Of a DNA stretch of 64,000 nt, positions 11,109-23,400 are shown in pieces. Each line of letters begins with the position of its first letter. Position 1 is the first letter of the stretch. The notes under the pieces are model-generated. The model was not told the DNA's origin. It saw only the letters and a program-made list of their open reading frames with translations, and ran no database searches. This DNA comes from Pogostemon cablin (Eukaryota; Streptophyta; Magnoliopsida; Lamiales; Lamiaceae), in assembly GCA_023678885.1 (NCBI GenBank), contig CM042966.1, positions 26,674,028 through 26,738,027 of the forward strand. The letters are read 5' to 3'. A program made the translations under genes and the position numbers.

Positions 11109-13965
11109 TTGTCCACATACTAAGTAGCATTGTTCAATTTCAAGAGCAAAAGAAAAATTAATGAGTTGCAAGTTCACACAACAATTTTCACAAGAGGAAT
11201 AAAAGCATAAAGATGCTTTAAAATTTGAAAGTAAAATGCATATTGGGAAATAAGAGTAGCTAATAGTTACAAAATACAGTACAAATAAATCACAATTATT
11301 GAAAATATTGTGAATAATAATTAAAAAAAATTATGACAGTAGTGCTTTCCAACATTTCACGAAGTGGCAAGTTGAAAAAGAACAATTCTTCAGATGTAGA
11401 AACCAATGCTCAGTAGTAATTTACAGGCAATGTAGGTAGACTCGCTCAGTAGTAACCCAACTGTAGAGCAGCGAAGATCAAGCCAAACTCAATTGCTACA
11501 GGTCTTGAATCTTAGAGAAGTAGAACAAAACAAGATTGAATAACATATGGCTTCCTCCAAATGGGAAAATTGAGAAAGAACTAATGCTTACAAGTTCAAA
11601 TGGTAGAAAATGTTTTTAGATTTCCTGAAGAGAGTAAGCATTTGAGTCTCGGTTAATTTTCATTCTTCAATTAGCATCTATATTTTTATCTCTCAAAATT
11701 GAGGCAGACTTGATGCAACCATAGAACTAAAAAGATGAAAAAATGATCATACTTATATTGACTAAGTAAATGATTAAAAATTAAAAAATGAGACAGAAAC
11801 ATGGATACTGTGTTCAACAGATGAAATAGAATTAGCATCTATATTTCTATTTCTCAGAATCGAGGCAGACTTGATGCCCCCATAAGCTATTGTACCAGAT
11901 AGCAATTAATGAAAGTTCATGAATGGGTAATTTTAAGCACACGCCAATATCAACTTTATATACACAAATCACATGGAAAGTCGGATGCTAAAGATTTTTT
12001 TTGTACTTTAGTATTAGTAGAGTTGCAGAGGTAGCAGTACCTTTTTAATTTGAGGTAGATGGTGGAAACGTAGCTGTAGGTGTGCTCTGAAATTGAGGAG
12101 GCCAGAATTAGACCAACAAAGAGTAGAAATGGGCAGTAGAGAGTAAATGATAATAATGTAAACAACTCAATAGCGGGCACGAGTACAGAAGGGAAGATAA
12201 CAAAAGTGCAATGCAGTATTAAAGACCTTCCTTCCATCCCATAATACCGGGATGATGAATAAAAATACTTTTTTGCATGATAATAACACATCAACAACAG
12301 ATAAACTAAAAAGAGATTCATCTCTGGTGTTTCAATAAAAAGCAGTTTTGTGTTTTGCAATTTATTCTTAAAGCATTTTTGTTTTGAGTATGGAATGAAC
12401 AAGGAAATTCTGCTAGCTACAGTTAGAACTTGCTGTTAACATAACACCAGCATATCGTATTTTCTTTTGCAAGTGTTAGCTAGTTTTTCTTTTCTTGGCG
12501 TTATTATTAATAAAAGGAGCTTAGCAAATATGAAAGGTAAAAAAATAACTGCAAGAAATGATTATAACGCAGAGAAATCGTAAAAGTGTGTAAAAACAAA
12601 GGAACTAAATTATGAGTAATTACAAATGAAATACGTACCTTTTTTTATGTGTATAAGCTTTGTATTTTAGTGATAACTGCAGCAACTTAAAAAAAAGAAA
12701 ATTAAGGCATGACAGAAATAGTGAAAATAAAGTATCAGGCATGAGGATTTTTACAATGGACAGGTAACAAATAAGAGCAGGTTTATAATATGCATATTTC
12801 TACGTTATGTAAAAGTAAATCTGCCAAGAAAGATTAAATTATTTTTCTTGAGAAGGTTTAGCATATCTAAATGGAGTTAGGCTCTATCCAAGAAATATGA
12901 TAGGTTTAGCATAAAAGATGGTTGAAGCCAATCAAAACAGCAAGAGTGATAACAGTTCACCACTGTAATAGCAGTTAAGCGAAATACTCTTCCTAAATAA
13001 TGGTGAGCTTTTAGCTCAAGTTCAAAATTTAGCAGGGCGACAAACATTTGCCTGTAAACTAAAATGTACACTAAAAACTATAAAAGTCAAATTAATCACA
13101 AGATACACCAGAGTGACACTATATGATCGTAGTGTTAAGATGAATGAAATATGCTACATCAAGGTTGAATTCATTAATTTGAATTGCTGCAACGTAGCGT
13201 AGGTATTCGCAGTAAAAAGTTTACCATAGTGTTATACTATTCATTAAAGGTGGTTTACTCGCTAAGGCAAGGCATCAGGTTATGATTTTTGTTCATTCAA
13301 GTAAGACAGTTAAAAGCCGCTGATAAACTGGTAACGTGTGACATTAACTTTTTGAAATGGATATACTTTGTCTTAGAGTTACCTCAAAAGTGGCAATTAG
13401 GGAAAGACACAAACACCCAAAACCAAATCATGCGGCTTATTATTTAATAGCATTCACCTAATTTAAACATGAGTAACATAATATTTTTCGTAGAAAACAA
13501 TGAATAAGGAATTGGGAACTGCATAAAAAAATTATCAAGTTGTACTGGGGTACGCCCAAAATAGAGCAATGAGAATTGATGCAGAGTGAAAGAGAAAGCA
13601 TAATCGCGATTAAATCAATCCCAAAGCCAACTAATTATGAATGGGTTACAACCTGATACGCAGAAGAAATTAATTGTCGAAAAGCTATTGAAATTAACAC
13701 AACGAGAACAATAAAATCGAAAGGCAGGCATAAAAAACACTTACGATGCGAAGAAACAGCGCCGGAAACGCAAGAGCTCGTTGTAAGAAATTAGGGGCTG
13801 TTGAACTTTAGATTTGAGATGTAAGATAGAGGAAAAGCGGTTTGATTTGAGATGTAAGAGAGAGGAGAAGCGGTTTTCTGAGGGAGAACAACGTATGTTA
13901 AGAAGAGGGACACGTGGGCAAAAATCAAAAGGGGGAGAAACTGGCAACGGTGCAATTACCGGACG
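11109..13965 (-). ncRNA. Possible multi-exon noncoding or decayed transcript, copy 1 (copy 2 equivalent 23401-26255)
   Basis: No convincing protein was found, but the stretch is less AT-extreme than its surroundings and has minus-strand splice-like signals. A GC-richer leader-like segment at 13950-13747 contains CCACGTGT (G-box core CACGTG at 13911-13916) and ends CTTCGCATC|GTAAGTG, a good donor. Further donor-like sites are AAAG|GTACGT near 12640, TTGAG|GTAACT near 13390 and AAAAAG|GTACTG near 12033, the last preceded by CAATTTCAG. A hydrophobic ORF of 148 codons (12402-11956) has no recognisable family, and its counterpart in copy 2 is shortened to 93 codons. A noncoding RNA, an unrecognised gene with short exons, or a pseudogene are all possible. 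Confidence 0.25.
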
Positions 13966-13995
13966 GTTTACCGGCTAAATCTTCTTTATATATTA

Positions 13996-14309
13996 CTCCC
14001 TCCGTCCCATATTCACCGACACTTTAGATACAGAGTTTAATAAAAGTTACTTTTTGACCAACTTTATTAACTTTTTAAGGGTATTGTGGTATTTTTGATA
14101 GTAAATAATTTATAAAGGGTATTGTGGTATTTTTAGATAGTAAATAAATTATAAAGTATGTTATGTGTGTAAGGTGGGAGTGGTACTTTTGAAATTAAGA
14201 TAACTTTTGAGGTTTTTGGTTAATGCGAAATTTTCTTTTTTGGGTGGTGAACATAAGTGTGAGACGGACGAAAACGGAAAGTGTGAACATAAGTGTGGGA
14301 CGGAGGGAG
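13996..14309. mobile_element. Stowaway-type MITE, copy 1
   Basis: Terminal inverted repeats CTCCCTCCGTCCCA (13996) and GTGGGACGGAGGGAG (ending 14309) flanked by TA on both sides are the hallmark of Stowaway/Tc1-Mariner MITEs. The length is 314 bp. The interior is AT-rich with a near-repeated GGGTATTGTGGTATTTTT string. A short ORF across the right end and the adjoining TA tract is an artefact. Confidence 0.9.
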
Positions 14310-14332
14310 TATATAGTAAAGATATGTCTTTT

Positions 14333-14425
<93 letters not shown>

Positions 14426-14888
14426 TTTATGCCCATGCCTAAAATCAACACCGACGCAGGATAAAATAGGAATAAAAAGAAGGTAAGTAATAAAATACAG
14501 TAAATTATTTCTAATAGGATTTAGAAAACCAATAATTATAGTATGTTTTTTTTGAATTTTTTGCCGATTTTAATTTGGCAAATACTAGTGTGCACCAGTT
14601 TTTAAGGTGCACCAAAAAATCCAAATTCAATTGATCCCTCATATATAAATAATTTTGACTCATATTTCATTCTCTTCCTTTTCTCCTGATGTCTATCCTA
14701 AATTCCTCTCTCTCCTTATTTCCCTCTCCCCTTATTCTCCTCACTTTCTCCCTCTCCTAATTTTTTCACTCTCTCTCCTAATATTCAAATATTTTTGGAA
14801 TTAATTTAAAAATTTTTATTCAATTCAAATTAATATTAATTAACTTTTTAAAGCGACATGTATTAATGTATATGATTGTATTTATAAC
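14310..14888. other. TA microsatellite and AT/CT-rich end of duplication copy 1
   Basis: A TA tract of about 80 bp (14338-14420) is followed by DNA with two GTGCACCA strings near 14590-14612 and a CT-rich block (14680-14790). No gene. The matching end of copy 2 (26604-27308) has a shorter TA tract (26633-26681) and 155 bp of additional sequence at 26682-26836, containing repeated GCGGTRC motifs, absent from copy 1. Confidence 0.6.
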
Positions 14889-17800
14889 AAAACAAGCTCG
14901 AGCTCGACTCGATAAGAAAACAAGTTTAATAACAAGCTCGAGCTTGCTTAAAAAAAACTTAACATGCCTAAATTTCTTCCTTTTTTTATCAGTGTGAAAT
15001 ATATAGTATTATCAATTTAGGATAATTTTATGATGATCATTTAAATTTGTCACTACTTGGTCTCTAGTATACTCAAATGCACAAGATGTTTAAGGGTATA
15101 ATATTTTATTCTATTCATTAATTCATGTGAGTTTTTTTTCAATTAAAGAGTCCGTTGAAATATAAATAATATAAATATTTTATTTTTAAAAAATTAATAA
15201 AAGTTAAGAGTATAAGTTTTTATATAAAATGTACTTTTGTGACATTTAATACTAAAAGGGGGAGAATGACCAAAATATCCAAAATTTGAAGTTAAAAATT
15301 ATTGACATTCAACAAATTAATTTTATATATTTATATCAAAATAATCAATTTTGGATTAAAATACCCCAACCCTTTATTTCTGTATTGTTTTATTATTCAG
15401 TATCGGTAATAGTGTCGAAACCCGACACAGAATATCAACAACATCAGATATCAGATTTGATGTCGGTCAAGGTGTCGGAATCCTGATACGGTGTCATTAT
15501 CATATGTCAGAACTTCGATATCGAATCTGACATCCGGTGCTATAATGATGATGTTGGACATGATGTCAGTCTCTTATGTTAGAGCTCCAACACTTAAACC
15601 GTCCAATACAGAATAATTAAATTATTAAAAAATATATATTTGGAGCCATTTTAGTTTAAAAATGGTCATTTGAGTAAATATGATAGAAATTTAAGTTGTT
15701 AGAGGACAATAATTTTTAATAATTCCAATGGGTTATTTCTACGATTGTCACATACTAAAAACCAAAACTTCTGAAAATAGTAGAATATGATCACACGGTG
15801 CAATTGGGGAAATTGTAGAGTAAGATCACACGATGCAATTGGGGGATATAATAGATTTGGTACCTTAAACTAAATAGGGATATGGGAGATTGTGAGTTGG
15901 ATATTAAGGTCGCACACAAATTAAATTGCGTGTTAAAAGATTTCCTAAAAAATTGGTCCACTGATTGCGGATTGGTGGTCAATTGGTATAGAATGAATAC
16001 ATCGATTCAATTCTTTTATGACCTTAAATTTCATGAGTTAGTAGCAAGTCTTTCAAATATATAGTAATATTTTGTTTCAAAAGATAAACAATTAATTTAT
16101 ACATGTATTATTTATTTAGTGAAAGTGTAGTTAAAATATAAATGATACTATTCAAATATAGTTAGAATTTTTTTTTTTAAGATGAAGGATATAAATATTA
16201 AAGGTATGATATTATATATAAAAAAATATAACTTTTTAAGCTTTTGGAATTTGGGCATACGATGCACACAATTTATATCCAAATTTTAAACTTAAGTTTA
16301 GAAAACTATGAAATTTGGATATTACTATATAATAATATTATGTACTAAATTGGATCTTGCATTCTAATATTTTCTCAATAAGAAATTAAGAATTACCAAA
16401 ATCAAAACACTACTCAAATAGATGATCAGTTTTCCCTTTTTTTAAGTTATTTAAATTCAGGGATATAAGTGTCATAAAAAAATTAAAACACATTAAATTG
16501 GTTATTAATAATATTTAATTTTTTATTTAGTTAAAAGAAAATAATAATTATTATAATAATTATCAAATTTCACATTATATAATAATGTTGTTTATATATA
16601 TTATTTCCTCCCTCCCAACAAATTTAACTTTACACTTTTTTTTATTCTATCCCAATATCAATTTCACATTGTAAAAGATTATCAAACTAAATGAATTTTA
16701 AAATATCACACAATCTTTCAAACTGTATAAACAGTATTTCAATCCTTTCTTAATTAATACTAAAATTTTTTGTTAGTAAGTTTGGTGTATACACATGTAA
16801 ATATATATAATTAGATATACGGTCCGCTATTTACACCCAAAATATCTTTATACACCCCAAAATTTAATTTAATTTAATTTATATATTATTTTAAATTTAT
16901 GAAACACACCCAAACTATGGACATTTATACCGTTTTAGTTAAATTTAATATAAATAAATCAATCTTGTTCTCACCCACCACGTAAAACTCTCATATTTGA
17001 GACTTGAGAGAATGAAAACAGCTCATTCTTGGTTCAAGCAGGCAGGCGAATTTACTAATCGTGAATACCTAATTGATGAGTAAGCAAATGTAAATTGCAG
17101 AACGGTCCATTATGATAAAATTATTGTCCACAAAAGAATTTCTTACACAGACATTGTTGTTACTACTTACTAAGATTATACACTCTTCTGTATGAATCAA
17201 ATATACCACGCGAATATATGAACTAATATTAAACTGTAATTCTTGCCCTGAAAAAATACGAGGATCTACCTAGAAGAGAAATTAGGGGATCAATTCAAAT
17301 TGAGAATTTAGGGATCATGTTTCTTTTAAGAGTTTGAAGAGAAACGAACTAGTAAAATTAATAGGGAAGAAGATAAAAGATAACAAAGATTGTACTATCA
17401 TGTGGTGGTGAGATTGAAGAACTGGAAGTTGTATCCTTTATAATTTCATCATGTGTTTAATGGTTTCGAAAATTTCATGATTTGCAGAATATTTGATTTT
17501 CCCTTTCTTCTTAATGCCTTGAATGATTTGGATCCTTTGATTTGGTTGTTCGCAAATCACTGGAATGACAAATCCTTGAGTACAAAGATTAAAGAATAAA
17601 TATAAAATTGATTGGATAAGGGTATATTTATCTTTTAATATCAAAATAATTTAATAAATATAATTTGAGGTGTGTAAAAATGTTTCGTGATGCAAATAGC
17701 CGTATCCTTAAATATATTGTATAATAGAAGAAGGCGGTGTTATACGATATAATTTTAGATGAAAATAAAAATTTCACCTTTCAAAAGATATTATGTTATT

Positions 17801-18057
17801 CGAGAATAAACTGCAAATTTTATTAAAATATCACTACGTGTGGTGCAGCTTTACATGAAATGTTTAACTCCACTAAAATGTTGTAATATAGTAAAATATT
17901 AAGATCAATGACTTATATTCTATTAGCTTCGCCGCATTTTAGAGCATACACAGTACAATCCAATATCCATGCTTTATGATTCTAATTTTATGTAAAAAAT
18001 ATACTATATTTTACAAATAAACACTTCTTCCATCCTCAAAATTTTGCCAATACTTTC

Positions 18058-19004
18058 TGTAACAACAAAATTTGTATTTGTTAAAATAATAATAAACACA
18101 AAAGAATTACGATGATAATCCGATGTGGATTGAACTTGAAAATTGAGTAAACAGTTTCTAATTATCCTCTGATTCCTCTTTTGAGTTGACTTCTTGACTT
18201 TATCAACTTTCGGAGCCGGATCTTCGGATGAAGTTTGTCCGTGCTCGAGTTTGACTTGAAGAACGTTTGTCTGTGCTCGAGTTTGACTTGAAGAACGTTT
18301 GTCCGGAGGCGTCGAGCCTTTGTTCGGATCAAATGTTGACTTGAAGATTTATCTCAAAGAATGCCGTTCAATTTGGTAGAACACCATTAACATCACGAAT
18401 ATTGCTGGATGAACTTGATTTGAAGAAACACTGAAACACCATTAACATCATGAATATTGTTGGATGAACTTGATTTGAAGAAACACTGAATCTGAGGGCT
18501 CCGCACCTTCCCTTGATCTTGATCTGATCTTTAAAGAATAACTTGATCCTCGTAGAGATTCCAAACTTCTTCAGAGCTCTCTGGATTTTTCGGATTTTCA
18601 AGAGTGTTTGGAATGAGGACTGAATGCCTTATTTATAGGTGGAGAAAATAACCACTTGTGAGATATTCTCTCCTCAAAAAGATATGTTGGGCTTTTCTCC
18701 TTTAATTAAGTCTGTTGGACTGGATACATGTCTATTTAATTTAATTAAGCCTGCTGGATCTGACTTGGACATATTTAATTTAATTAGACCTGCTAGATTT
18801 GATTTCCTGGGCTTGTTACTTGAGTCAGACCTACTTGACTTGGATTGAGCCCATTTGATTTTGTTTTGGGCTCGATAATTATTTTTTTTATTTATTTTAG
18901 CAATTAATTTATTTAAATTCCCTAATAAATAGATATTTAATGAATATTTAATATATTTTCCTTTGCATTTTATTTATTTAGGCAATAAAATTTAATTGTC
19001 TACA
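18058..19004 (-). mobile_element. Solo LTR, Copia-like, copy 2
   Basis: This is the duplicated counterpart of the LTR at 5793-6677, with the same TG...CA ends and flanks CTTTC (18053-18057) and CTTCC (19005-19009). It is about 60 bp longer, mainly because a 53-bp unit containing ACCATTAACATCA is repeated in tandem at about 18383-18487. That event occurred after the large duplication. Confidence 0.65.
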
Positions 19005-19783
19005 CTTCCTTCTTCCCATTAATTACTTTTATACTTTTCTTTTTTATTCATCCAGATGCTTATGCATATTTTTTAAAATGAAAAAAAATTTATGATATAT
19101 GTCGATAATATTCATTTTTCACCTACATCCCAATAATTTTACACACATTTTTCATTAAATTATCTAAAATACTTATTTTTACATACATCGCAATAACTTT
19201 ACATATCTTTGTACATAATTTTTTTAATCTCCATGCATAAAAATACACACACTAATTACAGGGAGGGAGGGATTAATGAAATTTACTATTGTATAAATAT
19301 ATTTATTACCTTAAAAATTAATAAAATTAGTAAAAAGATATTTTAAGTATTGCATATTGATACTGCCTCCAGCAACCTCTATTGTAGATATGGAGTTTAA
19401 ATTTTTACCAACTTTATTAACTTTTGAGGATTAAATTATATTTTTACTTAATAAATAAATGATGGAATAAGTTATGTAGAGTTAAAAATTAAAATAATCT
19501 CATAATAGTCCCAAAAACATAATTTCTCAAATAGTTTTATAGTTATTAAATTCTTACCAAAATGATCATTCTTATTTAGAAATATCTAATTTTTCTAGTT
19601 TTATGGGTTGCGACTGAATTTTATGGGTTGTGACTGAATTGGTACTTTATAAAATTATGAGATGAAATTAAATAAAAATATGTATATTATTTACTATTGA
19701 AATTAAATATGATCAAAATTGAAAGATTTAGGAAGTAGACGTGAATGAGCAAAATTGAAAGATTTAGAAAGTAAATGAATGTC

Positions 19784-20948
19784 GAGTTAAATTCATTTTT
19801 TGCCATGTAATTAGCAAAATTTCGTTTTTTGCCCTAAAAGGTTAAGTGGTTCAATTTTACCTAATAACTACCGAATTGTTTCAATTTTTGCCCATTTTCG
19901 CTGGAAAATGCAAATTTCGCCTGAATCCGCCATGTCATACTTCAATTCCGATTGGTCAATCCTACGCGGCAATTTTGACTTTTTTTGAGCCAATGAATCC
20001 GCCACATCATATTCCACATATATTTTTCATATTCCGTCGCTATTTCTGTACGTCACCTCCGTAGCCCGCCAACCACATCGACTCCGCCACACGAGGCCAA
20101 CACTATAGCCGAATCCAGCATCGCCGGAAAAGCAACACCAGTCACTGCCGGAGTCGCCGAAGGCCGCTGCTGAATCGCGCGATCCTTTCTTGATCAATGA
20201 AAGAACGTGGAATGCTTTAAGCCAAAATTTATACATAAAATGATAAAATCACCAATAGACACTTAACTTCTCAGCACTGCATCATTTCCCTTGACGATGG
20301 AACAATATAAAACACACGCGAACTGCACAATTATTTTCAATTCAAACATAAACAGCAAAAATGCAGCATCCAATGAATCCCCTAAGCCTCAACTTCAAAC
20401 AAAATGATTAAATAAAGACTAGAAGAGGACATCTTTATCAGAGTCCGACGACGGCGATGAAGGAACGGCGGCGGTGCAACCTTCCTGCTCGGACTTCATC
20501 GTAGGCACGAGAGCGCCAATTGAAGCGGCGTGGCCACCCATTTTGAGCGAATCGAAGAGTGAGGGAGAGCTACATGCGAAGGAGAGGGTTTATAGCGTGA
20601 ATTCCGAAGGATTGAAAAAAGAAACGGCGGAGAGGGATACTGTGGGCGTCTGTTCTGGAGAGAGAGAACAGATTTTGTTTATTTGGAAATGAAATAAAAT
20701 AAAATAAAATAGGTGGAATATGACGTAACAGATTCATTGGCTCAAAAAAAGTCAAAATTGCCACGTCGGATTGACCAATCGGAATTGAAGCATGACATGG
20801 CGGATTCCGGCGAAATTCGCATTTTCCGGCGTAAATGAGCAAACATTGAAACAATTTGTTAGTTATAGGGCAAAATTGAACCACTTATCTTTTTTAGGGC
20901 AAAAATCGAAGTTTTGCTTAATTACATGGCAAAAAATGAATTTAACTC
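19784..20948. mobile_element. Mutator-like element (Pack-MULE-like), copy 2
   Basis: This is the counterpart of the element at 7458-8626, 1165 bp, with flanks ATGAATGTC (19775-19783) and ATCAATGTC (20949-20957). Because both copies share the same position and target duplication, the insertion predates the large tandem duplication. The interior has the same GC-rich segments, with a few substitutions. Confidence 0.8.
20419..20541 (-). CDS. Small ORF inside the MULE, copy 2
   Basis: This is the duplicate of the ORF at 8097-8219, again 40 residues from the same ATG context to TAG. The last residue differs (valine in copy 1, phenylalanine in copy 2) because of a substitution just before the stop. 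Function unknown, and coding status is uncertain for the same reasons. Confidence 0.3.
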   Translation of the reverse strand: MGGHAASIGALVPTMKSEQEGCTAAVPSSPSSDSDKDVLF

Positions 20949-21327
20949 ATCAATGTCCTATGACAGTTTATATTTTAAACTCAAGTTATGTGTAATACTC
21001 CGTGATAATAATATTTTTTAAAATATGATTCATTGAGTAATTATTTATTTTAAAACTTTTACCATATTTTTTTAAAGTAGAGATCTAGTATAACGAGATA
21101 AGAGTAAAAAGTTTAGCGGCTAACAATTTAAATGTATTTATTTGTAGGATAAACAATTAAATAATACAAACACATGCAAGTGGCAACTCCGCAAGGACAC
21201 CCGACCTCAAAGATGAGTATCTCAACGAAGCAACCTCTCAAAAAGCCATTGAAGTGAAGTGAACTCCAAGCTCAACAACATTTTACTTTTACATTTTGCA
21301 AACCTTAAACACTAGCTACCCCTCCAA

Positions 21328-21334
21328 TATATAA
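21328..21334 (+). promoter_or_regulatory. TATA box of germin-like gene, copy 2
   Basis: TATATAA lies 56 bases before the ATG at 21390. The roughly 430 bp of proximal upstream sequence are almost identical to copy 1, so the two genes probably share the same core promoter behaviour. Confidence 0.6.
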
Positions 21335-21389
21335 CATCTCACCTTGTAATATCATCAACACACACTAATCAAACCACACTCCATCAAAA

Positions 21390-22058
21390 ATGAAAAAATC
21401 CAAATCCCTCTTACCCATTCTCACAAGTGTCTTAACTCTGACCCACCTCTGTCTAGCCGGGGACGCCGACAGTCTCTTCGACCTCTGTCCGACGGACACC
21501 GCCGCGCGCGAATCTATCTTCTTCAACGGCTACCCTTGCAAGCCCCGGTCCAACATCAACGCCTCCGACTTCAAGTCAACATTGTTGAGTCGAGCCGGAG
21601 ACACCGACAACTTCTACCGCTCGTCTACGTCCATGGCCACGGCCGCCGAGTTTCCGGGGCTGAACGCCCTTGGAATCTCGGCGGCCCGGACGGACATAGA
21701 CGTGGACGGGGTGGTGGCCCCCCACGCGCACCCGAGGGCGTCGGAGATGATGTTCGTGAGGCGGGGCGTGGTGGGGGCGGGATTCGTGGACTCTGGCAAT
21801 TTGGTGTTCCAGAAACGGTTGAAAGAAGGGGATGTGTTTGTGTTTCCCAGGGGACTTCTCCATTTCTGCTTTAATGCTGGTTTTGAAGGAGCTACCATAT
21901 TTTCTGTGCTGAATAATCAGAATCCAGGTTTTGCTTCCATTTCTGGGGCTATGTTTGGGAGTGGACATGATGGGCTGATGATTATGATGGAGAAACTGAA
22001 ATCTTTGTCTGAAATGGATTTGGATGGAGTTAGTAGTTTACATTTGTTTGGAGAGTAG
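21390..22058 (+). CDS. Germin-like protein, copy 2
   Basis: This is an intact 222-residue secreted germin-like cupin, the tandem duplicate of 9068-9736. The signal peptide, cysteine pair, both germin boxes and all four predicted metal ligands (HxH, E, H) are kept. Four replacements relative to copy 1 are visible: Ser to Leu in STxLSR (near residue 65), Glu to Gly in NAGFExATI, Ser to Ala in GFxSISG, and Gln to His in GSGxDG. None touches a metal ligand. Several silent changes are also present (for example in the signal-peptide region). Both copies therefore appear functional, giving a two-gene germin-like cluster, as is common for this family. Confidence 0.93.
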   Translation: MKKSKSLLPILTSVLTLTHLCLAGDADSLFDLCPTDTAARESIFFNGYPCKPRSNINASDFKSTLLSRAGDTDNFYRSSTSMATAAEFPGLNALGISAARTDIDVDGVVAPHAHPRASEMMFVRRGVVGAGFVDSGNLVFQKRLKEGDVFVFPRGLLHFCFNAGFEGATIFSVLNNQNPGFASISGAMFGSGHDGLMIMMEKLKSLSEMDLDGVSSLHLFGE

Positions 22059-23039
22059 AGTAGGGTTTTCCCTTCTAAGTGGGTGTGTGTATGGCTTAAT
22101 TATGTGCATTTGTAGATGTGGAAATTTGATTTTGTATCCTTTTTGCCTCTTGGTATATGTTAGGTTGGAAGACTTTTTTTTTTTTTTTTTAATTTAAAGC
22201 CAGCAATAAACATTAATCACAAATCATGCAATGGGTGTTCACGATGTGGTTTAGTAATTATTTTGTTAAAATTTAAATTGCATTGTTATATATTATTCGG
22301 TTTGAGAAAGAATTTTAAATTGTGGTTATCCAGTAAATTTTATTATGCGGTTCTAGGCGATTTTGTTATAGTTTGGCTGTAGGTTTAAAAAATAAATATG
22401 CGTATATGCTTAATTTAAAATGTTTCTTCACCCTTAAAAATAAAATATGGCTAATTATACTGTGTACCTGTGTGCACCCTAAAATATGGTGCACCCACTT
22501 TAAAAAACGTATACAAATATAAATAAAAACATATACAATTATAAACAAAAATGTATAAAATTTAATTTTTAATTTTTTTAATGAAAAATTGAGTGTAAAA
22601 ATATACTATAATTATTAAAAAAACATATATACACTATTGAATAAAAAGTTATACACATATGTATATTTTTTTTAATGAAAAACTTAATGTGAAAAAAAAA
22701 TACAATTATTAAAAAACACGTATACAAAATAAAATAAAATGTATACAAAATAGAATAAAAAGTTATGCACATAGGGTACACTCTTACTCTTGCACCAGGT
22801 GCACCTAATATCAACTCATAATATATTGTAACATTTGATCTTAAATATATGAATTATAATTAGAATTTCATAAACAATAGAAATAAACATTCATAACATA
22901 AAGCAATTTATATTAAAATAATTTTATGATCCAAAGTATTTAACCTTGTGTAAATCTTTTTATCATTTTAATAATACGTATATACATATAATATACAACG
23001 TCTGCTAGGTCCGGGAATGACCCAACATTTATATATATA

Positions 23040-23071
23040 CTAGGTAAGATGGCACCTCACTTCGTGAGGTG
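23040..23071 (-). mobile_element. Helitron-like 3' terminus with hairpin, copy 2
   Basis: This is the counterpart of 10779-10808. On the minus strand CACCTCAC-GAA-GTGAGGTG (23071-23053) is followed by GCCATCTTAC-type spacer and CTAG (23043-23040), then T. The stem-loop here is more canonical than in copy 1, which appears to have lost the loop and part of an adjoining repeat. Confidence 0.4.
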
Positions 23072-23123
23072 TGAGGTGCTTACCCGTTATTTACCTGGTG
23101 TGTTTACTCCATATACTAGAGAA

Positions 23124-23400
23124 ACTCTCTTGTGAGACATGTTATTTGTGAGACGGGCGTGAGACGAGTCGACCCATCACTAAAGTATGTTTATTGTAAA
23201 GATAAAGTATGCTTATTTGTAGTTAAAGTATTTTAATAATAAATCATATTATAACATGCTAGAATCATATATTAATGCATAATCTAACATACTTTAGAAA
23301 ACATACTTTAACAATCACTAAACATACTTTATCTAAATAATAGACATACTTTAACACGTCTCACAAACAGTCTCATGTAAATAGCGTCTCACAAGAGACT
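23124..23400. mobile_element. MITE-like element with TCTCTTGTGAGAC inverted ends, copy 2
   Basis: This is the counterpart of 10853-11108, with better preserved ends: ACTCTCTTGTGAGAC at 23124 and GTCTCACAAGAGACT ending at 23400. It has about 20 bp of extra CATACTTTAACAATCACTAA sequence in the interior. Confidence 0.6.

Larger units (their letters stand above)
2536..14888. repeat. Large tandem duplication, copy 1 (about 12.35 kb)
   Basis: The segment starting near 2536-2545 (CTCGATAAGAAAACAAG at 2548) is repeated in direct orientation from 14889 (same string at 14908). The offset starts at 12360, is 12322 at the germin-like gene and 12290 near 13741. Both copies end in the same string, ATGATTGTATTTATAAC. 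The copies look about 97 percent identical by eye, differing mainly by small indels, microsatellite length and a few point changes. Contents in order: AT-rich spacer, solo LTR, MULE, germin-like gene, MITE-like element, possible noncoding transcript, Stowaway MITE. Confidence 0.95.
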
